Shown here in pieces: positions 10,614-22,567 of a stretch of 64,000 nucleotides of DNA. Origin of the DNA: Eucalyptus grandis (taxonomy: Eukaryota > Streptophyta > Magnoliopsida > Myrtales > Myrtaceae); assembly GCF_016545825.1 (NCBI RefSeq), contig NC_052622.1, positions 749,001 to 813,000 of the forward strand, written 5' to 3'. Each line of letters starts with the position of its first letter. The first letter of the stretch is position 1. Both the position numbers and the translations under genes were made by a program. The notes beneath the pieces are model-generated. The model did not search any database. It had not been told where the DNA came from and saw nothing but the letters and a program-made list of their open reading frames with translations.

Positions 10614-13600
10614 GTTTCGGAGGTGTTGAGAGAGGCAAAATCAAGGTCATCGAGGCTTGGATCTTGAGAACAAGTGCTTTCTGAGAGTGGCGATTCATGA
10701 TTACTTTCTTCGAGTGGAGCATGAAGGATTTCTGTACCAGTTCTTGTTCTACTTGTCTCTTTTTTTATGGGGGAGGTGGGCTACTCCAAATTTGTATTGC
10801 TCTCTTCCTTGTATTCTCTCTCTCTCCTCTCCTCTCCTCTCCTCTCATCATCATTCCTCTTCCTTTCTCTCACCTCAGTTTCTACTTTTGTCTGATGTCC
10901 ATCCTATACTTTAGGGTTTTCCTTGGATTTTTTTCCTCACTTTTCTTTTTCTCCTAACTTTTTAATCATTCCTTGCTTGCTTTTTCTTTGGGCTCACAGA
11001 TTAATTGATCACTATGAATACATATATATTTGTTTCTCACTTGATCCAAGAAAGTAGAGAATTCAATTTTCCCACCAAATCCCAAAACTGATGTTTGAAC
11101 AATTTTTATGCTTTCCTTTGGGTGCTGTCGGTGTCTCCGTTTTTTTTTTTCTATTCTTTCCCAATTTAAATATATAGAGCTACCTTAGGAGGCGACCTGT
11201 TCCGCTGCTCCATGCATGGACCACACTCAATTAATTAGCAGCAAATCGCTTGGTCAATATCCTAACTAATCAAAATTTGCCCCATGCAATGATCGAATCA
11301 TTGAAAACATAACTAGATAAAAGTATGATTAAGAAGTTCAAACCAGAAGGCACCTGATTGGTTGTGATGATAACCATCTAATATGCAGACTATCATTTGT
11401 TCTATAACAATTATCTGACCACCAATATCATTTTGAATAATGAGCTCATGAGATTTTATGCATAAAATCGAAGCAACGAGCAAATTGATCTAGTCACTTG
11501 TCCCTTGTAACCAAAGAATCTATCTTCTTTCTTACTTTAGATGCCTTATCCAAATACTATTTATTGCTCAAACAATTCAAACTTTACCCCAATATATATA
11601 TCCATTTAAATTAACATTTTCCTATACATGCCAAGGCTAAATGGTAGGCCCCAGGTTAATGGGACGTAAGTGAGTGTGCCATCAAGACTGAAAGAATATA
11701 CCAAAAACTTCGAGTTGCCCTCCAGCCAGTTTGACTTGGGTAAAGCTGATGATCCATCATGCCCATTGTTTACTTTGTATCATGGATGTTCCTAAAAGTA
11801 TTTCTGGGTATGAGCAATAAAGCTTCAAACGCAATCATTTTCACTCATTTTATAATTCCACATAAACCAAGACTATCATGCATCCTTCCATCTAAGACCT
11901 TTTCCTCCAATTACCATGTGCTTATGTTTATGTACCCAATTTGTTTGTTAGTGCATGGACCCTAGCATGGGATGGTAACAGTTCTATAATTGGAACCGTT
12001 GGAAGTATGATATGGGATAAAACACATATGGAATTCTACGTCTTCTTTTGCAGTCGGAGGGCACTCTTGATTTTTCAACCAAGAAATATTGAATTGCTAC
12101 AAGAAAGCAACATGAAATGGACTACCTCAAAAATAGAAATTCGATAAGAATCAAGATCAATTATTAAGAACATACAAGCCACTCAATTGATGAAGATAGT
12201 CTTATTGAATGAATATGTTGAGCTAAATGGAATTCATATTCACAAGGTTAAGGTGACATTTCAGCAGAGAATCTAATTCTCTTGTATTGCCTTTCTTGCC
12301 CCCAAACTCTCGAGAATATGTGGCCTTGTTCATGATGAGAAATTACATACAAGATTCAATTTGAAAAGATGTAGTTAAGCTTTCAAGGAAGTCAAAATTT
12401 ACAACGGTGAGATTTCTTTGTTCTTTTCCTTAATCTCCTTCAACCCAAATGGTAACTTGGCACAACTCACTAAGATTTAAAAAAAAAAAAAGAGGAAACA
12501 TGCACCAAAAAGGGTAAAAGAGAAAAGTAAAAAGAAAAGAAAAGAATAGTAATATTGTACCCTAAAATCTATTAACTTACCAAGCTAGTAATCAATCCGA
12601 TGGATGGCGTCACTAACATGCTTGAATATAGACTTATGATTTTATCATATGGTTTTACAAACTAATCCCAATTACCTACCATCATTCGATTTCGTGGGCA
12701 TTTATTAACACATAATCACACTTCCATATGTAATCAAAGACTCATTTCATTCCGCGAGAGGATGATGGAGTCAAGGGGCAATTCACGAACGAACTGTGGA
12801 AGAAAACGCAGCACCGGCACAAAAGCTGCAACTGGGACTGGCGTGCTCTTGTTGAGCTTTGCTTTCTTTGATGGCGGAGACGGAAAAGGGGGAAAAGGAG
12901 AGGAAAGTAATGAAATCAAAATTTGGTGGGTCAGTGGGCCCAAGGAGTTACCGGGTGTGATGTTTTGATTGGACCCCGAATTGGTCACTTTGTCTCCCTC
13001 ATACCCTTCACCCACTCCCCCTGCCTTCCTCAATTTTCCTTTTTCATTCTTTTTTTCACTTTTCGGCAATAGCCCTTTTTATTATTATTTTATATTAACA
13101 AAAATATAAATTTTCTTTGCAAGGCTATCTCAATTTGGTTGGTTCTAGTAAAATGCATCTAAATAATTTATTTCTAATCTCTCTAGGTTCAATAAATACA
13201 TGGATCATTGGAGGGCAAGGTCGCTATTTGGTCTCTCTCTTCGGAACTTATATTATAACACATGGACAATTTATAATATATTGTACATCCAAGTCCAAAT
13301 GCTAGCCAAACTAAAAGATTTCCTTCCTTGATGTCCTGTAAGTCCTTCATTTTACGATGGACCTAACATAATCCAATCTTAGTTGTACTCTCTTTGCACG
13401 ACAATCTTCATTTTGTGATGGACCTAACATAATCAAGGTTGCTATATGGCCTCTCTCTCTTTGGAACTTATATTATAACATATGGACAATTGATAATATA
13501 ATGTAATTCGTTTTGAAACTTATTGTATATCCAAGTCCAAATGCTGGCCAAACTAAAAAAAAAATTGCTTCCTTGATATCCTACAAGTCCTTCATTTTGC

Positions 13601-14689
13601 GTTGGACCTAACATAATCCAATCTTAGTTCTACGATATTTGCACGCCCCAAAAGTTTCTTCCATATTAAAAGTGAGAGCCAACACTAAAATTTCTCCCGT
13701 GCCGCTTATTTGTTGAGCTTATATGCTCATAATAAAGATATTACTGAGGAATGGTCAACATAAAACGCGCTCATTGCATACTAATTTAAAAAGATTATCC
13801 GTGTCACATCAGCTTGCTTGCATGGGCCTACTTCAAAAGGCAAAGGAGCATTGCAACTTTGCTTTTCATTTTAGAAGACGGTGGATGGAAGGCGAGGCGT
13901 GCTTCGTCTCAGACCATGCGTGATTCTTTTTGGGTCTCAACTCCAATGCTTCATTTGTTACACAGCATAAATTCAATGCCCTTTCCTGCATCAACCTTTG
14001 GTTTTCCTTCACTAAAAGAGCTGCTACTCATCAGCATTGATACATGAGACTCGAGGACCTAAAACAACGTCTCATGTTCTGATTCCAAGGCACACCTCGA
14101 AAAGTCAATTTCTAGAGGATTTCGCGTTCCTAGGAGAAAAAATAATGAAGGGAGAAAGCAACTCTTGCAGAGACACTTTGAAGTTGGAGAAATAGTGAAA
14201 GCTGCCAACTGAACTGTTGGGAGGAAGAGAAATCTATGAACTTGTAGATACATACATGTTTCATTCTATTTGCGAGTGTTTGGGGCTTGTTTCCTAGAAT
14301 TCTTTTGAAAACTAGGGTTTTTTAAGATCCAAGCAGTCTCACCAGAAGCCAAGACACCGCTAAGTCATATGCAATCTACACGAGTGGTGCTGCACCTCAT
14401 AAACTCTTTATAGCATGAACATAATCTAGAGACATGCTTATTGACCTTCGTAAGATGCAGCAATAGAAAACTTCACACGGTGCATCATCAAAGGCGTGTA
14501 TGTCTGTAAATAGATTGTGTCCCCGCAGCACACGCAAGCGAGGTCTATTTTTCAGCGGAAAAAAATGGATTTTTACTGTGGAATTGGTGGAAAGGTGAAA
14601 ACTCCAGCATGCCATCAGAACAACGGGCGGCAATGATGTTACTTTACTGCATGACTAGAAGAATCCTATGTTAATAGGCATGCCGAGAC
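10614..14689. other. Upstream spacer of TDR
   Basis: The part next to TDR (10800-10870) is a pyrimidine tract on the plus strand, so GA-rich in the sense direction of TDR, typical of a plant 5' leader or core promoter. Farther out the sequence is AT-rich. It contains a tandem duplication at 13216-13645. Short ORFs here, including those around 12734-13069, show no recognisable domain. Confidence 0.55.
13216..13645. repeat. Tandem duplication of about 190-210 bp
   Basis: 13216-13400 and 13434-13645 match through CAAGGT(C/T)GCTAT, GGAACTTATATTATAACA, CCAAGTCCAAATGCT and GGACCTAACATAATC. Between them lies a partial third copy of the distal motif (13407-13434), suggesting unequal exchange or a decayed array. 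Confidence 0.8.
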
Positions 14690-14872
14690 ATGATAGCAAA
14701 GACAATGAATCTGCATAGCTTCCTTATCTTACTACTATTTTTCACAGTGCACATGCAGGGCGCGCGCGTACTGTTACACGATCAAAATGGGACTAGGGAA
14801 AGGGTGAAAAACGGAGGTGAAATCAGAAGTGAGATCCTCCTTGATGCAGCTATAAGAGAAATTCCTCCATAA
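14690..14872 (+). CDS. Candidate small secreted peptide, unassigned
   Basis: A 60-residue ORF. From the internal methionine at 14705 it opens with a strong signal sequence, MNLHSFLILLLFFTVHMQG, followed by ARVLLHDQNG and a charged stretch, and it ends REIPP. The layout of signal peptide, ARxLL-like junction and short polar tail resembles plant signalling-peptide precursors, but no CLE, IDA, RGF or CEP core is present. It could also be the first exon of a longer protein or a chance ORF. Confidence 0.3.
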   Translation: MIAKTMNLHSFLILLLFFTVHMQGARVLLHDQNGTRERVKNGGEIRSEILLDAAIREIPP

Positions 14873-17800
14873 TTGTGGGAACGACAAAAGAGAATGATGA
14901 AAGAATTGAAACATTCTCAATAATGTCAAGTTTGCCAATACAAAAGGGTGGCAAGTGACTGGGACCTGCACTGGCTCATCCACAGTAAGTCTATGTTTGA
15001 CCTCTCTCTCTCTCTCTCTCTCTCTCTCATGCGACACAACATCCGCAAAAGTGGAGAACAAAATGATGAGGATTTGAAGGTTGAGTGGAACTAGGCATGT
15101 GAGGGCTTGCCTTTAAGTCAAGATAGCATCCCACAAAACCAAATTAGAGATTGATATGTTAGACATCTGAGGATAACTTTTCAGCCTTGAAGAAACCATA
15201 TCTACTTGTACGGTTTATATAATTTATAAAACGTTAAGGAGAAATAACCAATCAAATGAGTGTTCTTGTTCAGTAGGTTAATTGGTAAGAAATGGGATTT
15301 ATCTTCAAAACGAAAGACCCTAATAATCCATGTTAGGAAAAACCTATCCAGTATTTATCAGCACGACGTAACAGAATAACTCTAGCTCACCTCTCTTTCG
15401 CATTCTCCCTCTATTTCGTGTTCTTTCCAAAATTAATAGAATGAATGAGCAGATAAACGAATTCCTTGAAAACCCTATCTAGGCTATCACAGATGAACAG
15501 CTCCATCCGGGTGGATGTTTTCATCGTGGATACACCAAACAACCAATATGCTAAAGTAGAGCTGGCCAATGCCCATGATTTCCTTTCCTTTTATCATGAC
15601 CACTTGGGTAGGGTAATAATTTTAGCCTTTGACAAATGTGTAGCGACGAAGATTACTGTAGGGATTATCCATGTGACCCACGGGCAATTCACAATGATTA
15701 TATCATTTGAAATCTCGATTCACTGCAGACTCTTTTGGGGTCAAGATAAGGGGAAACCAAGAGGATGGAAAAAGGACCTTAATGACGGTCCCATGTCATC
15801 ATTGCATGCCATCACCCATCATTTGGTGTTGCTAATGAAAAAAGGAAAAGATGCTTTAACATGACAATAAATAGGAGAGAGCCGCCCACTCACTTTGTGA
15901 GGGCATACTGATGCAAGTAGAAAACTACCTAATCAATTTCAAATTTAACTTATAAATATCGATTCAATCTTAAATTTATCAATTTAAATCTAAATATTTA
16001 TATGAAATTTTAATATAATCATTTCATTCAATTTTCACTGAAAACCACTGACATTGTGGTATTTATGGCTAGCGATGATTACATCACCGCATCGATGATT
16101 TCTAACAAAAATTAAGCGGAAGGATTATGTTGGAATTTTATGTAAAAGTTTACAACTTGACAAAATTGAAAATTTTGACAAAATTGAAAATTTTAAACTT
16201 GAATTAGAATCTTTAAAAAAGTTTTAAAACGGATTAGGTGATTTTCTCGAGAGGAGATGTACATGCTATTTGACGAAAGATGTGTTCATCCATTACAGAA
16301 CAATATTTAACTTCCCGTAAATTTTTTCCTTGAAAAGTAGGAACGTTTGAGAACTGGACTACTAGCATTTGAAAGCCATTCTGCTGCAATCAAGTTTCTT
16401 CGGTCAGTGAGTCTATGAATCCATGATGCTCTACTCTAGCCTGACATCAGCTTCTGCCTTCCAGCAATTTGAAGCAAAAGGCCTCCGTGAAAATATGCAT
16501 TCAAGAATCTTACCTCCAATGCCAAATCTAAAGATGTCATCACCCTGTTTTTGGAAAGTTGAATTCACTTTGGATTGAGGAGTGCCTGGTCTAAATCTAA
16601 TGATAGGAATCAATCCCTTTTTCCTGCTTTTCTACTTGAAGCTCTTAAGGATCATAATTACCATTTAAATCTATTTCTGGCCTCTTACAGTGAAATTCGA
16701 GGGCAATTGAGCATGTCGCAGGCGTCATCTAAATCATTCCTTGTGCCCCTCTTCGTCGTCAATCTAATTTGCTTTTCATCGTCAAACATTGCCCACAGGT
16801 GTAGACCACCACCTGCAAGAGGAGATGCAGATTTCAATATGTCGATAAGAGCGGGGATCATCATGCGAAACCAATTACGGAGCTGTGATAGTCTAAGCCA
16901 CGGAAAAATACTACTTTACCAGTTCTTTAAGTAATTCCTTCAGAAAGTAAACTTCAATCTTAAATTCCAATGTCTCTCAGAAGTTGGGGGTTCACCATAT
17001 CATCTTGTAGCGGGGAGTTTATTTTGTCTCAAAATTACGTGCGTGATCAAGCTAGGAATAGATGGCTCTGATGTCTGACCCCAGGTAGCCAATCGCCTCG
17101 TGTCATCATGTAGATGTCAGTAATTCGTGCCATTTCAAGGTCACTGCTTGCTCCCACAATATCATTCTCCGCTCTTGCCTTATTCGGACCTTCGCTAGTA
17201 ACTTTTCTAGTGTTTGCCCTGTCGTTGGTTGTGCTGCCCAGGTAGTGTTTGAACATTGCAAACACTACTACGTTTAGTTGTCATGTCACAACAAGCACTC
17301 TTTCCAATTTTGCATTCGCTGAATTGAGCTATTAAAACAACCAGGAACTCGTTTGCCTTAGAGAGCATGAGAAAGGTATCTATCACTTACATATTAAAGG
17401 CTTACGTGCAGAAGCAAGTGATAAGGACAAAAAGTTTTCCTTGTCCAAGAATATTTTCTGAGGTAACCGTAACTACACCAGAAAGCAGCAAAACTGTTGA
17501 GTCTGAAGTGAAGCAACCATGCAAAGAAAAGGATGAAAGACTCCTGTGCAAACCCGGCAAGTCACACTTCTGCCATTAGGATAGAACTTGCCACCAGAGA
17601 CAACAAAGATTTGAATTCAATGTTATGCCTGTAAATACTTTTTTTATGAATGTTGCAGAGTAGATTATCCTCAAATGCGTGTCTTAACCCAGTCAAAGGG
17701 AGTCAAAAATTAGGAACCTCATGTCTGTAATCCCTAAGAATCTCGAGTCGTGATTTTAAGAGAGAATGAGGTTGCCTAGTACCGGTAGTCCCTAATAAAC

Positions 17801-18176
17801 ATCACCAAAAATGGATTAGAAGATAGGGGAAGGGAGGGCTGAAAACGAAGAGAGGGTCTCATACATTTGAAGAAATGGCAGCACGGGCCGATGCCTCGAC
17901 TTTACAGTTGTGGGATTTCATCTACAATTTGCTTCTTTACCCAAAGCGATTCTGCTAAACTTGGCATGAAAGACCGACAAATGGATTTGGGCCTCGGATC
18001 TGGGCTAGGGACACCAATGGACTTATCAAAATAAGTCAATGTCAGTCAAAGGAATCTTAACTCACAAGAGCTCAGCCTGAAACCTATTTAAACTAAGCCA
18101 AGCCGAATCCATTTTGAACTAGGTCGAGCCTATTTACACTAAAAGCCACTCTTGACTTACTTTTTGCTAAAACCAT
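14873..18176. other. Gene-free spacer
   Basis: It holds a (CT)n microsatellite at 15002-15028 and AT-rich, MITE-like sequence around 15930-16250 with a doubled GACAAAATTGAAAATTTT unit near 16155-16190. ORFs of 60-130 residues at 15466-15864, 16575-16934 and 17367-17579 have no recognisable domain, and several rely on non-ATG starts. Confidence 0.5.
15002..15028. repeat. (CT)n microsatellite
   Basis: An uninterrupted CT dinucleotide run of about 27 bp. Confidence 0.95.
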
Positions 18177-19728
18177 TACGGGTGTGCAACTGGACCGGGT
18201 ATACTCGATTCCCGGACCGGCCCACCCAGAAAATAGGGTTGGGAACCGGTTCCCGTTGAAACCAATCCAGGAATCGCTTCCCAAAATTTGAAACCGGTTT
18301 AAACCGGTTTGGGAACAAGTTCTGAGTGATTATCTACTCGGAAACCGGTTCTTGGTAGTAGAGGTCCAAAACCCTTTTTTTTTTTCTCTCAATTTTTATT
18401 TTTACTTTCTCTCAATTTTTATTTTTACTCCCGTAATCACACGACGTTTTTCCTCTTGGCTCTTTCAAACATGCACAGCACTCCTTCTTTGTCATTTCTT
18501 TTCCTCACTTGCTTCCCTCCCTCACCAGCTCCCTCTCGCACCGTCCAATGGATGAACAGTCTTCGTCGCCGTCAAATTCTTGTCTATCACATGGATTGGC
18601 TCACTTAATTTCTCTTTTGTAGGAGGAGCTATGCTTGCATAAATGAGTAACCTCATGTACTAGTTGTGGGAATAAAACTAATATTAGATCCATGTTTCTT
18701 GCTAATTTTTTGTTTCATGATTTTATTTATTATAATTAGCCTTGTGGATCCTTAATTTTTCGTTTAGTCAAAAACTTCATGTATTTATTTATTACAAGTG
18801 TTTAATGTTTCAATATAAATTAGAAGGATTATGATGTGAATCGTTGTGGAAAGATCGTTCTACGAAGGCCCGGATGGTGTGAATTGCGAACCTCGACCTC
18901 CAATCAAACTTGTGATTGGCAATCTCAATATGAACGTGACCTGTTGACGAACACGTGTCAACCAACTAATGTTATAGACGCCACGAGCGAAAGAATTCGC
19001 TATCTCGCTTCGACCGTCACAAGAGAACCTTGATAAAGTCAACTTCTCGAAAGAACGGTAGAAGAGAACATCTTAATTCTTTTCCTCAAAAATAAAATAT
19101 ATCCCCCAAAGAAATTTGACAAATCCTTAATATAGGCTTTCTAGCTGCCACACAAACCTTGAACTAACCGTAAAAAATCTAATAGGTCATATTCTATAAT
19201 AAACAAGAAGGTAATCTTTTTTTTTTTTTTTTGACTTGGTCAAATATTTGATGACCAGATAATCAAATTGCACCAAAGATTTCTAAGATTCTTCAAATTT
19301 TGATTCAAGGTCATCTCCACGCCAAATATTACGCTAAGATTTGCAAGATTCTTCAAAATTTGATCCAAGTCATCTCACGTCAAAATCACGAACCATAACG
19401 CTTGGCTTACCTAAATTGCTTGCCTGTGCTCGAGTAATCGAATCAGTAGGAATATATAATAAGTCCCTAGCACCTCCTCCTCGATATGGCTCGATGTCTA
19501 CATCGGATTACGTTATATTCTCGCATATTAATATAAAATTCAGAATATTGAGAGATTGCAAAATAGGTTCCAATGGAAATAGGTTGACCTTGGAACCGGA
19601 TCGGAAAAATAGTGTGAGTCAGGTATAGGGTTCAATACAAACAGGGTCGGGTATAGGGTCTAGAAAAAAGGAACCAATTATAACAGAGTCGGGTACATCT
19701 AGGTCTAGACCCTACCCGATCACCCCTA
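18177..19728. mobile_element. hAT-like non-autonomous element, about 1.55 kb
   Basis: The left end is TACGGGTGTGCAACTGGACC and the right end, on the other strand, TAGGGGTGATCGGGTAGGGTC, so short terminal inverted repeats. Flanks are AAAACCAT (18169-18176) and AAAGCCAT (19729-19736), an 8-bp duplication with one mismatch. Subterminal regions are full of CCGGTTC/GAACCGG and GGGTCGGGTA motifs. No transposase-like ORF was seen. Confidence 0.65.
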
Positions 19729-22567
19729 AAAGCCATTCCGAGGCATTTTCTATAATAACCAACATCGAGCCCAATTTTCTCTTTTTTCATTCGGCACTAC
19801 AGTATTACGCTGAACATTCTAAGCTTACGTCTTCAAACTATCGTCTTCCTCATAACACTGAGAGCCCACCAGACTTGACTTATCAACTCATTAACTTCAA
19901 GGCTTCCAGTTCAAGAGCAACGTGCCGAAATCTCAAGCCACAAACATATACCCAACATTTGTCATCGGGAATTAACGCCAATCACCATGGAGCACCATGG
20001 GATTTTATACTCGCCATTCATCATCGCACATGCAGCAACGAGAACGTTGAATGATCATTCAGCGTGTAAAAAGCAACAACTCGACCAATCACAGAGAAAG
20101 AAAATGATAAGACTCAAAGTGTGAGCAAGCCCTTTGAAAAATCAACTCTTCTTGAAGAGATCCGTTAGTTATGGCGTACAGTTTTCATTTTTGCTCGACC
20201 AACGCTTGTATCATTCAAGCACCACCCGAATACGATGAAGCTTTGATAAATCGACCACAAAGTTGGATTCGAGAATTTTCAAGTTTCGGTCTGGGCATGA
20301 AAGTGGGAGGTCAAACACTGGGTGGAATGAACGATGAACTCACGTTATGATATGAACATGCATTCTGACTTCATTTGAGCATTTTATCGAGCAGGTTGTG
20401 AGCGTTTTGTGCAGGATGCCTACACACAGATCTAAGACAAGCGATTCATTCCCGGGTATCACAAACAACAAAAATCTGGTTCAGATCATGGCAACAGCAT
20501 CAATACACGTTCGAGACACTAAAAGAGCTGCAACCACAACCGATTTTTTTCACAAACATCAAGTAGCGTTCGTGGCCTCTGTTTCATCAGTTCGCAGCAT
20601 AGTCCGAGCAACCTTGAGTCTGAACAAGTAGAGGATCGTCACCTGCGATGATTACCGATCAGACTCGAACAGGACGACCACGGGAATGACTTCAAGTGCA
20701 GGAATCAGCTCAACAAAACAGAAACCTTTGCTGCTCGGGCTGAGCTGGAGGGGGCTAACGGAATCCGTTATGTCATTGTTCTCTGCGCGCTGGGTAGTAT
20801 TTTACGTAAAGAGATAGGAGAGAAAGAAATGGAGGCGAAGAAAAGGGAGAGAGAAAAACGCAGATTCTCTCTCTCTCTCTCTCTCGGAGCGAGATTTCTC
20901 ATTTTCCTTTTCCTCTCCACCGCCTTCCATCCGCCGGTAACCGCCAACCACTCCGCCGCAGACGGCCGTCGACGAGCGTATATGCTGGAAGAGAGCTGGA
21001 ATTGACGGCACCTGTTGAGTAGAGTTGAGAGATTTCTGAGTGCCTAGAGAAGTCTCCTTTTTCCGTTTCGGTGATTTCCTCAGGAGGATACTTTCCTGTA
21101 TCTTCATTGTCGATCGTCGCCATTGAAGAACGGTTTCCTCGTTCGTGTCGAATCGGCCGCTAGCAGAAGCGCTCTGTTCTCCTCTGCGCCTGACCAAGAA
21201 GACTCGCGTTGCTCCATTCTCATTCGAAATCTCGTCGTCGCCAGTCGTCGACCTTTTCAGGCCAAGCATTTCTAAGATCTACCGCAGGTAAGAGCTCTTC
21301 CTCGTTGTGGTTCATCCGCCGTCGTGCAGGTGTTCTCCATTTGCCTCCGTCCTGTAATCGAGAATCGCAAGGAGATTGAATCCTCTACAGAGCTCCAGTG
21401 ACGCTAATCTTTCTTGAAGTCGATCAGCGAAGTTCGTGCAGTCGATTTCCATCGTCAATCGCAAGGTTCGTTTCTTCTCAGCAATCATACACGGTGTGTA
21501 GCCAACCGAGTCGAAGTTCTTATTCCTGCCGACGTTCGCGGCCTAGGATTTTCGTCGCATTAGCTTCACGTACTCTTGGCTCCTTTTACGTGTGGACGCT
21601 TGTTAATGGCTGAAAACGGCGGCGGTCCGGCGACGGAGGTGGCTGACGGCGGAGCAGAGATCGGTTTATGACTTAAGCTTTTGACGTAGGGATTCATGGC
21701 CGATGTCTTCGAGGTTCTGGAAATCCGGTTTATCAGTTGAGAACTATGTTCTCGAATTGCAGAGGGAACGAGAGAGCTCGGGTTCGCAAAAAGCACGAAG
21801 GAAAAAGAAAATAAAAATAAAAAGAGGAGAGAAAGTGGGCTAGAATAATCATGGGTAATGGGCTTGAGCATAGGTAATTGGAGAATCCAAATTGTGCTTC
21901 ATTTAGCCCAGATTCGAGAGACCAATGGGCGGCCCATATTCGCACCATGTCATGGGCCTGGCCCGGGTCCTGATATTCAGAAAGAAATAAAAAAAAAATT
22001 AGCAATTGGTTTTTTTTTTTTTTTTTTGAACAATAAATTTAGCAATTGGTTAGAAAAATACACTTGTGAAATTTTAGTATTAGAATTGTCCAAAAAAAGA
22101 AATTTTAGTATTGGAATTAGTTTAGTTTGGTTAGAAATTACATATGGATCAGGAAAATTCATGATTTTCTGTAGTTTAGATATAGGGAAATGAGTTCTTT
22201 TAGAAAATCGAATTTAATTTCAGTTAGCTCATGGGATCGCCTGAGGTCGGCCAGCGCGACCCTCGCCGGCAACCGTGCCGACGCCCGGTTGCTGTCCTGA
22301 AGCTTAATTCTTGTTTAGGAATTAGCCCCATATTTTGGCGTGGGCTTGGGTCTGCTCGGGTCCGATTGTGGAATGCGAGTGAGTCGGGTCCGAGTTGAGA
22401 CCCGCCAGGCTGAGTCCACTAAACGGGTCTCCTGAGTCACGCGGGAGAGTGATTAGAGTCTAATCCTTAGACGATAAGATCGATCGCCTCTCTCCACACG
22501 CTCTCGTCTTCTGCTTCTGCTTCTTCATTTGTCGACATTTCGCCGGACAAAGTCACCGGAGAGAGAG
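19729..22567. other. Spacer upstream of the UCP012943-like gene
   Basis: 20800-21660 is less AT-rich and contains a minus-strand ORF (20802-21269) starting MLGLKRSTTGDDEISNEN, which I do not recognise. It ends in GA-rich low complexity with a (TC)n run at about 20874-20885. It may be the leader of an expressed non-coding RNA or a gene remnant. 22320-22530 is CT-rich and probably the promoter and 5' UTR of the next gene. Confidence 0.45.

Noticed and set aside
10800..10870. CTCTCC-rich tract as a separate satellite
   Set aside because: Short, imperfect and placed where a TDR 5' leader is expected; treated as leader/promoter composition.
12734..13069. Overlapping ORFs on both strands in a slightly GC-richer patch
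   Set aside because: Composition (Lys/Gly/Pro-rich) follows base bias; no domain or splice context.
15466..15864. 132-residue plus-strand ORF
   Set aside because: It needs a TTG start, has no recognisable domain or signal, and lies in AT-rich spacer; probably chance.
16575..16934. 119-residue ORF with an internal hydrophobic segment that looks like a signal peptide
   Set aside because: No family recognised, and the stretch after the hydrophobic part lacks any peptide motif or conserved Cys pattern.
20802..21269. Minus-strand 155-residue ORF starting MLGLKRSTTG
   Set aside because: The C-terminal half is low-complexity GA-repeat translation, and competing frames are equally open. Kept only as a note in the spacer.
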